Made by a program: the position numbers and the translations under genes. The notes below the pieces were generated by a model that did not search any database, was not told the origin of the DNA, and saw only the letters and a list, made by a program, of their open reading frames with translations. Below, in pieces: positions 1-7,915 of a DNA stretch of 64,000 nt. This DNA comes from Streptomyces asoensis (GTDB lineage Bacteria; Actinomycetota; Actinomycetes; Streptomycetales; Streptomycetaceae): NCBI RefSeq assembly GCF_013085465.1, contig NZ_CP049838.1, positions 5,580,001-5,644,000 on the forward strand. Direction: 5' to 3'. Position 1 is the stretch's first letter. Each line of letters starts with the position of its first letter.

Positions 1-443
1 AGGTCCGCGTCGTGGTCGTGGCCAAGCCACCGGCGCTGCGCGGCCTGCCCTTCGAGGTGCGGGAGGAGGCCGTGGCGGCGGCGGAGGAGGCAGTGGCGAC
101 GGTGAAGTCGGACGCGGGGACGGCGGAGGAAGCCGTGGGGACTGTGGAGGAAGCCGTGGGGACGGCTGAGAAGGTCAGAGGGGCGGCTGAGAAGGCCCGG
201 GACGCGCCAGGTGATCCCCGAGGTGCGTCAGGAGACGCCCGTGCGTCAGATGGGCTCCGAGGTGCGGCACCAGCCGTGCGCGCGCGACGGGAGGCCCGGG
301 ACGCGCCAGGTGATCCCCGAGGTGCGTCAGGAGACGCCCGTGCGTCAGATGGGCTCCGAGGTGCGGCACCAGCCGTGCGCGCGCCACAGGAGGCCCGGGG
401 CGCGTCAGGAGACGCCCAGGGGTCGCTGGGAGACGTGCCGTGA
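1..443 (+). CDS. TadE-like minor pilin, C-terminal part (gene begins before the window)
   Basis: The reading frame is open from the left edge, so the true start lies upstream. The first visible residues (VRVVVVAKPPALRG, then LPFEVREEAVAAAEE) resemble the end of TadE-type pseudopilins encoded in the Tad pilus loci of actinomycetes. The next gene, a TadG/Rv3654c-like protein, supports this because the two usually lie side by side. After the pilin-like end the protein continues into an Ala/Gly/Asp/Arg-rich tail holding two copies of a 33-residue repeat and a partial third. It ends in a 4-nt GTGA overlap with the following start codon. Family assignment is an inference from the last part of the domain plus context; the repeat tail is read directly. 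Confidence 0.55.
   Translation, partial: VRVVVVAKPPALRGLPFEVREEAVAAAEEAVATVKSDAGTAEEAVGTVEEAVGTAEKVRGAAEKARDAPGDPRGASGDARASDGLRGAAPAVRARREARDAPGDPRGASGDARASDGLRGAAPAVRAPQEARGASGDAQGSLGDVP
193..431. repeat. 99-bp in-frame tandem repeat, two full copies plus a partial third
   Basis: The unit starts with AGGCCCGGGACGCGCCAGG at 193, again at 292, and in shortened form at 391. The period of 99 bp equals 33 codons, so the repeat lengthens the C-terminus of the TadE-like protein without changing frame. The two full copies are almost identical, which suggests recent duplication. Confidence 0.9.
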
Positions 444-949
444 GCGGCGCGGGGCGTGGGGGCGGGGTCATGTGGGCGGCCCGCGTCCTCCGAGGGCGCC
501 ACAGGGACGCGGACCGGGGCTCCGCCACCGTCTGGAGTGTGGGTGCGATCGCCGTGCTGTGTGTCGTGTTCGGGATCGTGCTCGCGCTCGGACAGGCCGT
601 GGCGGCCCGGCACCGCGCCGCGGGCGGCGCCGACCTCGCGGCGCTCGCTGCCGCCGACCATTGGGCGGACGGCGTCGCGCAGGCCTGCGACCGGGCGGAC
701 CGGGTGGCCCGGGCGCAGGGCGCACGACTGGTGCGGTGCGTGGTCGTCGGCGAGATCTCGGACGTGACGGCGGCGTCGGGACGGGGACTGTTCGCGGCCG
801 AGGTCAGGGCGCGGGCGGGCCCTGCGGATGCGGTGCCGCCCCCGCAGCGGCCCCCGCGGCCTCACCCGCTGCCGGCCCCTTCTCCGACGCTGTCGGAGGC
901 TCCCCTTCCCGAGCTTTCTCCTCGGGGGCCTCCCGCAGCAGTTCCGTGA
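440..949 (+). CDS. TadG/Rv3654c-like pilus-assembly membrane protein
   Basis: This 169-residue protein has a cytoplasmic basic stretch, then GSATVWSVGAIAVLCVVFG as the start of a single N-terminal membrane helix. Helical sequence rich in Ala follows (VAARHRAAGGADLAALAAA). That arrangement is the signature of the TadG-like N-terminal domain and of the Rv3654c family encoded at the end of actinobacterial Tad loci. The C-terminus is Pro-rich and low in complexity. The GTG start overlaps the previous stop by 4 nt, so the two are translationally coupled. Its 3' end overlaps the convergent helicase gene by about 145 bp; the Pro-rich tail may therefore be poorly constrained. Confidence 0.7.
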   Translation: MSGAGRGGGVMWAARVLRGRHRDADRGSATVWSVGAIAVLCVVFGIVLALGQAVAARHRAAGGADLAALAAADHWADGVAQACDRADRVARAQGARLVRCVVVGEISDVTAASGRGLFAAEVRARAGPADAVPPPQRPPRPHPLPAPSPTLSEAPLPELSPRGPPAAVP

Positions 950-3368
950 GCAGCCGTACGGCTCCCCTCTTGTGCAGCGGGTCGTTGCCGTTGCCGCACT
1001 TGGGGGACTGGATGCAGGACGGGCAGCCGGCGTCGCACTCACAGGAGGCGATGGCCTGGCGGGTGGCCGTCAGCCAGGAGCGCGCCGTGTGGAAGGCCCG
1101 CTCCGCGAAGCCCGCGCCGCCGGGATGGCCGTCGTAGACGAAGACCGTCGGCAACAGCGTGTCGGGGTGGAGAGGGACCGAGACGCCGCCGATGTCCCAG
1201 CGGTCGCAGGTCGCGAAGAGGGGCAGCATGCCGATCGAGGCGTGTTCGGCGGCGTGCAGGGCCCCGCCGAGGATCTCGGGGTTGATCCGGGCCGCGTCCA
1301 GTTGGTCCTCGGTCACCGTCCACCACACGGCACGCGTGCGCAGCGTACGAGGAGGGAGGTCGAGCTTCGACTCACCCATGACTTCACCGGTGATGACCCG
1401 TCGACGCAGGAAGGAGACGACCTGGTTGGTGACTTCGACGGAGCCGTAGCACAACCGGCCCTGGCCCCAGGGGATTTCGACGTCCGTCTCCAGGACGGAG
1501 ATCGATGTCGTGTCGCGGGCCACCGTCGAATACGGGGGGTTGGCCTCCTCGACCAGGGCGACGGAGTCCTCCAGGTCCAGGGAACGCACGAGATACGTGC
1601 GGCCCTGATGGAGGTGGACAGCGCCCTCGTGGACGGTGGTGTGGGAGGAGCCCGCGTCGACCGTGCCGAGCAGTCGGCCGGTGCCGGCCTCGACGACCTG
1701 GACGGGTCGGCCGCCCTCGCCGCGGATGTCCGTGAGGTCGGCGGCGCGTTCCCGGCGGGTCCAGTGCCAGGCCTTGGTCCGGCGGCGCAGCAGCTTCGCG
1801 GCCTCCAACTGCGGCAGCAGGCCCTCGGTCTCGGGGCCGAACAGGGCCAGATCCTCGTCGGTCAGCGGGAGTTCGGCGGCCGCCGCGCACAGGTGCGGGG
1901 CCAGGACGTAGGGGTTGTCGGGGTCGAGGACGGTCGACTCCACCGGGCGGTCGAACAGCGCCTCCGGGTGATGGACCAGGAAGGTGTCCAGCGGGTCGTC
2001 CCGGGCGACGAGGACCGCCAGGGCGCCCTGCCCGGACCGGCCCGCGCGGCCGGCCTGCTGCCACAGGGACGCGCGCGTGCCCGGGTAGCCGGCGATCAGG
2101 ACGGCGTCGAGCCCGGAGACGTCGATGCCGAGCTCCAGGGCGGTGGTCGCGGCCAGGCCGAGGAGCTCGCCCGAGTGCAGGGCCTGCTCCAGGGCGCGTC
2201 GTTCCTCGGGGAGGTAACCGCCGCGATAGGCCGCGACACGCCGGGCAAGTGAGCGGTCGACCTCGGCGAGGCGTTCCTGGGCGATCACCGCGATCAGCTC
2301 GGCGCCCCGCCGGGAGCGGACGAAGGCGACGGTGCGCACACCCTGGACGGCGAGGTCGGTCAGCAGGTCGGCGGTCTCGGCGGTGGCGGTACGCCGGACG
2401 GGTGCGCCCTTCTCGCCCACCATCTCGGTGAGCGGGGGCTCCCACAGGGCGAACACCAGTTCACCGCGGGGTGAGGCGTCGTCGGCGACCTCGACGACCG
2501 GGAGGCCGGTGAGGCGCCCGGCGGCGACCGCGGGTTCGGCGGCCGTCGCGGAGGCCAGCAGGAAGACCGGGGAGGCGCCGTAGCGGGCGCAGAGGCGGCG
2601 TAGACGGCGCAGCACGTGGGCGACGTGGGAGCCGAACACGCCGCGGTAGGTGTGGCACTCGTCGATGACGACGTACTTCAGGGACTTCAGGAAGGAGGAC
2701 CAGCGGGGGTGGGAGGGGAGGATTCCGCGGTGCAGCATGTCCGGGTTGGTGAGGACGTAGTTGGCGTACTGGCGGATCCACTCCCGTTCCTCGAACGGGG
2801 TGTCGCCGTCGTACACGGCCGGCCGGACGGCGGTGCCCAGAGGTTGTGAAAGTTCCTTCACGGAGCGGCACTGGTCCGCCGCCAGGGCCTTGGTGGGGGC
2901 CAGGTAGAGGGTGGTGGCCCCGCGGCCGTTCGGGGCCTCGGAGCCGTCCAGGAGGGCGGAGAGGACCGGTACGAGGTACGCCAGGGACTTGCCGGAAGCG
3001 GTGCCCGTGGCGACGACCACCGACTCGCCGTCCAGGGCGTGCTCGGCGGCTTGGGCCTGGTGGGCCCAGGGGTGTTCGATGCCGCAGGCCTGCACGGCCG
3101 CGATGACCTCGGGGCGAATCCGGTCCGGCCAGACGGCATGGCGGCCCTCACGCGGGGGCAAGTGCTCCGTATGAGTGATGCGCGACGCCCGGCTCGGTCC
3201 CGGGGCGAGCCGGGCCAGGACCTCGCCCGGGGACAGGCGGGGCACGGCCTCGGGCGAGGGTCGATCGGATCGGTGATTCTTGGCCATCGGCACCGAGTGT
3301 GTCACTGGCGTGACGGACAATGGGGCCAAGGCGTCGTGCACGCCTGCCGGTAAGTGATTGAATGCCAT
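804..3368 (-). CDS. DEAD/DEAH-box helicase of the MrfA/YprA type with C-terminal four-Cys (DUF1998) domain
   Basis: About 854 residues. The P-loop ATGTASGKS is near residue 115, and a DECH box (VIDECHTYRG) stands in for DEAH near 236. A second RecA-like domain carries the QxxGRxGR motif (QQAGRAGRSGQG). The C-terminus has the zinc-type cluster CECDAGCPSC ... CGNGNDPLHKRGA around residues 775-800. This architecture is that of Bacillus MrfA, a helicase acting in nucleotide excision repair of mitomycin adducts; streptomycetes keep it next to bldG. The start at MAFNHLPAG is chosen because the family begins there; the longer open frame upstream would run through bldG on the other strand. It reads divergently from bldG, with 81 bp between them. 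Confidence 0.85.
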   Translation of the reverse strand: MAFNHLPAGVHDALAPLSVTPVTHSVPMAKNHRSDRPSPEAVPRLSPGEVLARLAPGPSRASRITHTEHLPPREGRHAVWPDRIRPEVIAAVQACGIEHPWAHQAQAAEHALDGESVVVATGTASGKSLAYLVPVLSALLDGSEAPNGRGATTLYLAPTKALAADQCRSVKELSQPLGTAVRPAVYDGDTPFEEREWIRQYANYVLTNPDMLHRGILPSHPRWSSFLKSLKYVVIDECHTYRGVFGSHVAHVLRRLRRLCARYGASPVFLLASATAAEPAVAAGRLTGLPVVEVADDASPRGELVFALWEPPLTEMVGEKGAPVRRTATAETADLLTDLAVQGVRTVAFVRSRRGAELIAVIAQERLAEVDRSLARRVAAYRGGYLPEERRALEQALHSGELLGLAATTALELGIDVSGLDAVLIAGYPGTRASLWQQAGRAGRSGQGALAVLVARDDPLDTFLVHHPEALFDRPVESTVLDPDNPYVLAPHLCAAAAELPLTDEDLALFGPETEGLLPQLEAAKLLRRRTKAWHWTRRERAADLTDIRGEGGRPVQVVEAGTGRLLGTVDAGSSHTTVHEGAVHLHQGRTYLVRSLDLEDSVALVEEANPPYSTVARDTTSISVLETDVEIPWGQGRLCYGSVEVTNQVVSFLRRRVITGEVMGESKLDLPPRTLRTRAVWWTVTEDQLDAARINPEILGGALHAAEHASIGMLPLFATCDRWDIGGVSVPLHPDTLLPTVFVYDGHPGGAGFAERAFHTARSWLTATRQAIASCECDAGCPSCIQSPKCGNGNDPLHKRGAVRLLTELLREAPEEKAREGEPPTASEKGPAAGEAAGAAAGAAPHPQGPPAP

Positions 3369-3449
3369 GGCGGCTGGCGTACCGTCCCGGGGACTCCTGC
3401 CCAGGTGTTCCGAGGGGCGACCGCTCGATAGCAAGGTGCTGGAGGATCC

Positions 3450-3791
3450 GTGGACCTGTCTCTGTCGACCCGTACCGTCGGCGATCGTACGGTCGTCGAG
3501 GTCGGTGGCGAAATCGACGTATATACCGCGCCCAAGTTGCGCGAGCAGCTGGTCGAGCTGGTGAACGACGGGAATTTCCACCTCGTCGTGGACATGGAGG
3601 GCGTGGACTTCCTCGACTCCACCGGGCTCGGCGTGCTGGTCGGCGGACTGAAGCGGGTGCGTGCCCATGAGGGCTCGCTCCGTCTGGTCTGCAACCAGGA
3701 GCGTATTTTGAAGATCTTCCGCATTACCGGTCTGACCAAGGTGTTTCCGATCCACACCTCGGTCGACGAAGCGGTCGCTGCCACCGACTGA
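3450..3791 (+). CDS. bldG: BldG, STAS-domain anti-sigma factor antagonist
   Basis: The 113-residue protein is a single STAS domain and looks the same as BldG of S. coelicolor except at a few positions. The phosphorylatable serine is Ser57 in DFLDSTGLG. In streptomycetes BldG is required for aerial hyphae and antibiotic production. It binds anti-sigma factors when unphosphorylated, releasing sigma factors such as SigH. The GTG start is preceded by GGAGGA. It is followed after 110 bp by a HATPase-type gene, the known polycistronic partner in S. coelicolor. Confidence 0.96.
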   Translation: MDLSLSTRTVGDRTVVEVGGEIDVYTAPKLREQLVELVNDGNFHLVVDMEGVDFLDSTGLGVLVGGLKRVRAHEGSLRLVCNQERILKIFRITGLTKVFPIHTSVDEAVAATD

Positions 3792-3901
3792 CCACCCCGT
3801 CCCGGGCCCGCGCGGCCCGGCACGGCTGGTTGAACAACGAGGGGGTCCGGGCTTGGCGGCCCGGCCCCCCGACAGCACGCCCGTAGTTCCGAGGGGGACG
3901 C

Positions 3902-4336
3902 ATGGCCACCGTTGAACTCCGCTTCAGCGCGCTGCCCGAGCACGTCAGGACCGCCCGACTGGTGGCGGCAGCGGTGGCGCGCAGGGCCGGAGTGGACGAG
4001 GCCGTCCTCGACGAGGTCAGGCTCGCCGTCGGCGAGGCCTGCACCCGTGCCGTCGGACTGCATCAGACCGGTGGCATCACCGCGCCGGTGAAGGTGTCGC
4101 TGATCGAGGAGGAGAAACAGTTCTCCATCGAGGTCGGCGACGAAGCGCCGCGCTCGGCGCCCGGTGACCGGGCGCCCGGCTCGGGCGGAGGCGTCGACGT
4201 GGAGGCCGAGGAGGACGAGATGGGCCTGGCGGTCATCAGCGGCCTCGTCGACGATGTCGAGGTCTCCGCGGGCGAGCACGGCGGGCTGATCCGCATGACC
4301 TGGCCGACCACGCCGGCGACCGCGACGCTGTCCTGA
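3902..4336 (+). CDS. Anti-sigma factor-like HATPase protein encoded with BldG
   Basis: The 144-residue protein has the HATPase_c fold of RsbW/SpoIIAB kinases. The N-box region (EVRLAVGEACTRAV) and a weak G1/G2 region (EEDEMGLAVISGLVDDVEV) are visible. The insert SAPGDRAPGSGGG between strands is unusual for a kinase of this class. It corresponds by position to SCO3548 (called ApgA or orf3), co-transcribed with bldG and reported to interact with it. The start ATG follows a GAGGGGGACGC ribosome site. A strong terminator 25 bp downstream closes the two-gene operon. Confidence 0.85.
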   Translation: MATVELRFSALPEHVRTARLVAAAVARRAGVDEAVLDEVRLAVGEACTRAVGLHQTGGITAPVKVSLIEEEKQFSIEVGDEAPRSAPGDRAPGSGGGVDVEAEEDEMGLAVISGLVDDVEVSAGEHGGLIRMTWPTTPATATLS

Positions 4337-4360
4337 CCCGAACCTCGCGATTCATTCACC

Positions 4361-4389
4361 CGAAGGGCCCTACCTCGTAGGGCCCTTCG
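4361..4389 (+). terminator. Rho-independent-type hairpin ending the bldG operon
   Basis: Perfect 13-bp inverted repeat CGAAGGGCCCTAC / GTAGGGCCCTTCG with a CTC loop, 25 bp after the stop codon. There is no long T-tract, as is common in Streptomyces. Confidence 0.85.
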
Positions 4390-4428
4390 GCATGTGCGGA
4401 CCTCGGCGACCGCGCTTACAGTGGTTCC

Positions 4429-4530
4429 GTGAAATGAATCTTGGAATCTCGGTGAAGTGAATCTTGGCGAAGTGAATCTTGCCGCGAATATCGTGAATCA
4501 ATTCACGAACCTCAATGCCTTGAAGGCATT
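4429..4530. promoter_or_regulatory. AT-rich leader region of hppA with triple direct repeat and two palindromes
   Basis: Three copies of an approximate GTGAAGTGAATCTTG repeat start at 4429, 4452 and about 4467. CGTGAAT-CA-ATTCACG follows at 4492-4507, and a perfect AATGCCTT-G-AAGGCATT at 4514-4530. The 320-bp gap before hppA contains no gene. The clustering upstream of a single large membrane-enzyme gene suggests operator sites or a structured 5' leader. No regulator can be named. Confidence 0.5.
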
Positions 4531-4657
4531 ACCGGGCGAGATCGTGCGGGTTTTGCGTGCGAAGGCGAATTCCGCTTGCCGCACACTGTTTTGATCAGGT
4601 TCCGGTACCTACAATCCGTCCACATCTTGAGCTCAGCCCAAGCGTCAAGGAGGACGA

Positions 4658-7063
4658 ATGGCGGGGCTTTCTACCCCTCATCGGTTGGACCACTCCACAA
4701 CCTTCGCAGCCGCAGTGCTGACCGACGGCAACCGCCTGCTCGTGGTGGTCATCGCGGTCGTGGCACTGGCCGCGCTCGTGGTTGCGGGCGTGCTGGTGCG
4801 CCAGGTGCTCGCGGCAGGCGAGGGCACCGACAGCATGAAGAAGATCGCGGCGGCGGTCCAGGAAGGCGCCAACGCGTATCTGTCCCGACAGTTGCGCACG
4901 CTCGGCGTATTCGCCGTCGTCGTGTTCTTCCTGCTCTTGTTGCTGCCCGCGGACGACTGGAATCAGCGCGCCGGACGATCGATCTTCTTCTTGATCGGTG
5001 CCGGGTTCTCCGCGGCCACCGGCTATATCGGCATGTGGCTGGCCGTGCGCAGTAATGTGCGCGTCGCCGCGGCGGCGCGGGAAGCCACTCCGGCGGCAGG
5101 TGAACCGGAAAAGGATCTCACCGCCGTCTCGCACAAAGCAATGAAGATCGCATTCCGCACGGGCGGCGTCGTCGGCATGTTCACGGTGGGGCTCGGCCTG
5201 CTCGGCGCCTCCTGCGTGGTGCTGGTGTACGCGGCCGACGCGCCGAAGGTGCTGGAGGGATTCGGACTCGGCGCGGCCCTCATCGCCATGTTCATGAGGG
5301 TGGGCGGTGGCATCTTCACCAAGGCCGCAGACGTCGGCGCGGACCTGGTCGGCAAGGTCGAGCAGGGCATTCCGGAGGACGACCCGCGCAATGCCGCGAC
5401 CATCGCCGACAACGTGGGCGACAACGTCGGCGACTGTGCGGGCATGGCGGCCGACCTGTTCGAGTCGTACGCCGTGACCCTGGTCGCCGCGCTGATCCTC
5501 GGCAAGGCGGCCTTCGGCGACGCCGGGCTCGCCTTCCCGCTGCTCGTTCCCGCCATCGGCGTGCTCACGGCCATGGTCGGCATCTTCGCCGTCGCCCCGC
5601 GACGCACCGACCGCAGTGGCATGACCGCGATCAACCGGGGCTTCTTCATCTCCGCGGCGATCTCGCTCGTGCTGGTCGCGGTGGCCGTCTTCCTCTATCT
5701 CCCCGGCAAGTACGCCGACCTCGACGGCGTCACCGACGCGGCGATCCAGGGCAAGAACGGCGACCCGCGCGTCCTCGCGCTCGTCGCGGTGGCGATCGGC
5801 ATTCTCCTGGCCGCGGTCATCCAGCAGTTGACGGGCTATTTCACCGAGACCAGCCGCCGACCCGTGCGCGACATCGGCAAGTCGTCGCTGACGGGCCCCG
5901 CCACCGTCGTCCTCGCCGGTATCTCCGTCGGCCTCGAATCGGCCGTCTACACCGCCTTGTTGATCGGCCTGGGTGTGTACGGGGCGTTCCTGCTCGGCGG
6001 TACGTCGATCATGCTGGCGCTGTTCGCGGTGGCGCTGGCCGGCACCGGTCTGCTCACCACGGTCGGCGTGATCGTCGCCATGGACACCTTCGGGCCGGTC
6101 TCCGACAACGCGCAGGGCATCGCCGAGATGTCCGGTGACGTCCAGGGTGCGGGCGCGCAGGTGCTCACCAACCTCGACGCCGTCGGCAACACGACCAAGG
6201 CCATCACCAAGGGCATCGCCATCGCCACCGCCGTCCTGGCGGCGTCGGCGCTCTTCGGGTCGTACCGGGACGCCATCACCACGGGCGCGCAGGAGGTCGG
6301 GGAGAAACTCTCCGGGGCGGGCGCGCCGATGAGCCTGATGATGGACATCTCGCAGCCCAACAACCTCGTCGGTCTCATCGCGGGCGCGGCGGTCGTCTTC
6401 CTCTTCTCGGGGCTGGCGATCAACGCGGTGTCGCGGTCGGCGGGTTCCGTGGTGTTCGAGGTGCGGCGGCAGTTCCGCGAGCACCCCGGGATCATGGACT
6501 ACAGCGAGGAGCCGGAGTACGGCAAGGTCGTCGACATCTGCACCCGGGACGCCCTGCGCGAGCTGGCCACCCCCGGACTGCTCGCCGTGCTGGCACCCGT
6601 CTTCATCGGATTCACCCTCGGAGTCGGCGCACTCGGCGCGTTCCTCGCCGGCGCGATCGGCACCGGCACGCTGATGGCCGTCTTCCTCGCCAACTCCGGC
6701 GGCGCGTGGGACAACGCCAAGAAACTCGTCGAGGACGGTCACCACGGCGGCAAGGGCAGCGAAGCCCATGCGGCCACGGTGATCGGGGACACGGTCGGCG
6801 ACCCGTTCAAGGACACCGCCGGTCCCGCGATCAACCCGCTGCTGAAGGTCATGAACCTGGTGGCGCTGCTCATCGCACCCGCGGTGATCAAGTTCAGTTA
6901 CGGCGAGGACAAGAGCATCGGCGTACGGATCCTGATCGCGGTCCTGGCGCTCGCGGTCATCGTGGTCGCGGTGTACGTCTCCAAGCGGCGCGGGATCGCC
7001 GTGGGTGACGAAGACAACGCCGAATCTTCGTCCAAGTCCGCCGATCCGGCGGTGATTTCGTAG
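4658..7063 (+). CDS. hppA: K+-independent H+-translocating membrane pyrophosphatase
   Basis: The 801-residue multi-pass protein pumps protons across the membrane using pyrophosphate hydrolysis. The substrate site is seen in KAADVGADLVGKVEQGIPED and the following DNVGDNVGDCAGMAADLFE. A second acidic cluster is present near the C-terminus (GDTVGDPFKDTAGPAINP). The diagnostic lysine in GNTTKAITKG marks the K+-independent, H+-pumping class; K+-dependent enzymes have Ala there. The start ATG lies behind AAGGAGGACGA. A T-poor but strong hairpin follows. The monocistronic setting, with a repeat-rich leader, suggests individual control. Confidence 0.96.
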   Translation: MAGLSTPHRLDHSTTFAAAVLTDGNRLLVVVIAVVALAALVVAGVLVRQVLAAGEGTDSMKKIAAAVQEGANAYLSRQLRTLGVFAVVVFFLLLLLPADDWNQRAGRSIFFLIGAGFSAATGYIGMWLAVRSNVRVAAAAREATPAAGEPEKDLTAVSHKAMKIAFRTGGVVGMFTVGLGLLGASCVVLVYAADAPKVLEGFGLGAALIAMFMRVGGGIFTKAADVGADLVGKVEQGIPEDDPRNAATIADNVGDNVGDCAGMAADLFESYAVTLVAALILGKAAFGDAGLAFPLLVPAIGVLTAMVGIFAVAPRRTDRSGMTAINRGFFISAAISLVLVAVAVFLYLPGKYADLDGVTDAAIQGKNGDPRVLALVAVAIGILLAAVIQQLTGYFTETSRRPVRDIGKSSLTGPATVVLAGISVGLESAVYTALLIGLGVYGAFLLGGTSIMLALFAVALAGTGLLTTVGVIVAMDTFGPVSDNAQGIAEMSGDVQGAGAQVLTNLDAVGNTTKAITKGIAIATAVLAASALFGSYRDAITTGAQEVGEKLSGAGAPMSLMMDISQPNNLVGLIAGAAVVFLFSGLAINAVSRSAGSVVFEVRRQFREHPGIMDYSEEPEYGKVVDICTRDALRELATPGLLAVLAPVFIGFTLGVGALGAFLAGAIGTGTLMAVFLANSGGAWDNAKKLVEDGHHGGKGSEAHAATVIGDTVGDPFKDTAGPAINPLLKVMNLVALLIAPAVIKFSYGEDKSIGVRILIAVLALAVIVVAVYVSKRRGIAVGDEDNAESSSKSADPAVIS

Positions 7064-7088
7064 ACCGGCCCACCGGTGCCCAGCTCAA

Positions 7089-7126
7089 GGGCGGGCGGGT
7101 GACGCGCGTTGTCGCGTCGCCCGCCC
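7089..7126 (+). terminator. Terminator hairpin after hppA
   Basis: GGGCGGGC and GACGCG on the left pair with CGCGTC and GCCCGCCC on the right, with a 4-nt bulge. It lies 25 bp downstream of the hppA stop. Confidence 0.7.
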
Positions 7127-7274
7127 GTTGTGTTGAGTATGTGTCCGAGCCGTGAGCCTTCTCTCTCCTGGTACAAATGGCTGTAATAAACCACATAGCA
7201 GACATTCGTTCTGGGGTTCTCGCCCGGTTGCCGTGTATGTTCCGGGGCCGAGAGCCATGGAAGGGACCAACCCG

Positions 7275-7859
7275 GTGAACAAGAAGCTCGCGGCCGTGGT
7301 GTCCGGCGGTGCGGTACTGGTACTGGCGCTGTCCGGATGCAGCAGTGACGACGACGGCAACAAGGAGCTCGACGCCTGGGCCAAGCAGGTCTGCGACGCG
7401 CTGCCTGCCCAGGACGCGAAGGTCGACGCGGCCAACGCCGCGATCAAGCAGGCCGCCACGGACAACAACGCTCCGGCGAACGTCCAGAAGACCGACTCAC
7501 AGGCCTTCCAGGACATGTCCGACGCCTACGGCGCGCTCGCCCAGGCCGTCCAGAAGGCCGGGACACCGCCCGGCGTCGACGACGGCGAGAAGAAGCAGAA
7601 GGACGCCGTCTCGGCGCTCACCACTCTCTCGACCTCCTACGCGGGCCTGAAGAAGCAGGTCGACGCGCTGGACACGAAGGACCAGGCGAAGTTCGCCGAC
7701 GGTCTCCAGGACATCGCCACCGACCTCGGCGCGCTCAGCAAGAGCGGCAACACCGCGCTGAAGAACCTCGAGCAGGGTGACGTCAAGAACGCCATGGCCA
7801 ACCAGGCCAGCTGCAAGAAGGTGGCCTCCTCCGCCTCGGCCCGCGCGACGACCAGCTGA
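7275..7859 (+). CDS. Secreted lipoprotein of unknown function
   Basis: The 194-residue product begins with a type II signal peptide (VNKKLAAVVSG then a hydrophobic run), and the lipobox LSGC places the lipidated Cys at about residue 22. The rest is Ala/Lys/Asp-rich and probably helical, with regularly spaced Leu and Ala residues (for example DTKDQAKFADGLQDIATDLG). A single further Cys lies near the C-terminus. The GTG at 7275 is preferred because GGAAGGGAC lies 8 bp upstream; an in-frame ATG at 7257 lacks a ribosome site. The gene corresponds by position to SCO3546. Function is not known to me. Confidence 0.8.
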   Translation: MNKKLAAVVSGGAVLVLALSGCSSDDDGNKELDAWAKQVCDALPAQDAKVDAANAAIKQAATDNNAPANVQKTDSQAFQDMSDAYGALAQAVQKAGTPPGVDDGEKKQKDAVSALTTLSTSYAGLKKQVDALDTKDQAKFADGLQDIATDLGALSKSGNTALKNLEQGDVKNAMANQASCKKVASSASARATTS

Positions 7860-7915
7860 GGCCGCGCGGCCGGGAACGATCCGGGGGAACGCGCCCCAAG
7901 TGGTGACGGGAGACA

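Noticed and set aside
211..1137. Long plus-strand open frame over the pilus genes
   Set aside because: Arg/Gly-rich translation with no domain; it is the shifted frame of the TadE/TadG-like genes, and such frames are normal in high-G+C DNA.
3369..3878. N-terminal extension of the helicase by about 170 residues
   Set aside because: It would run antisense through bldG; the family begins at MAFNHLPAG at 3368.
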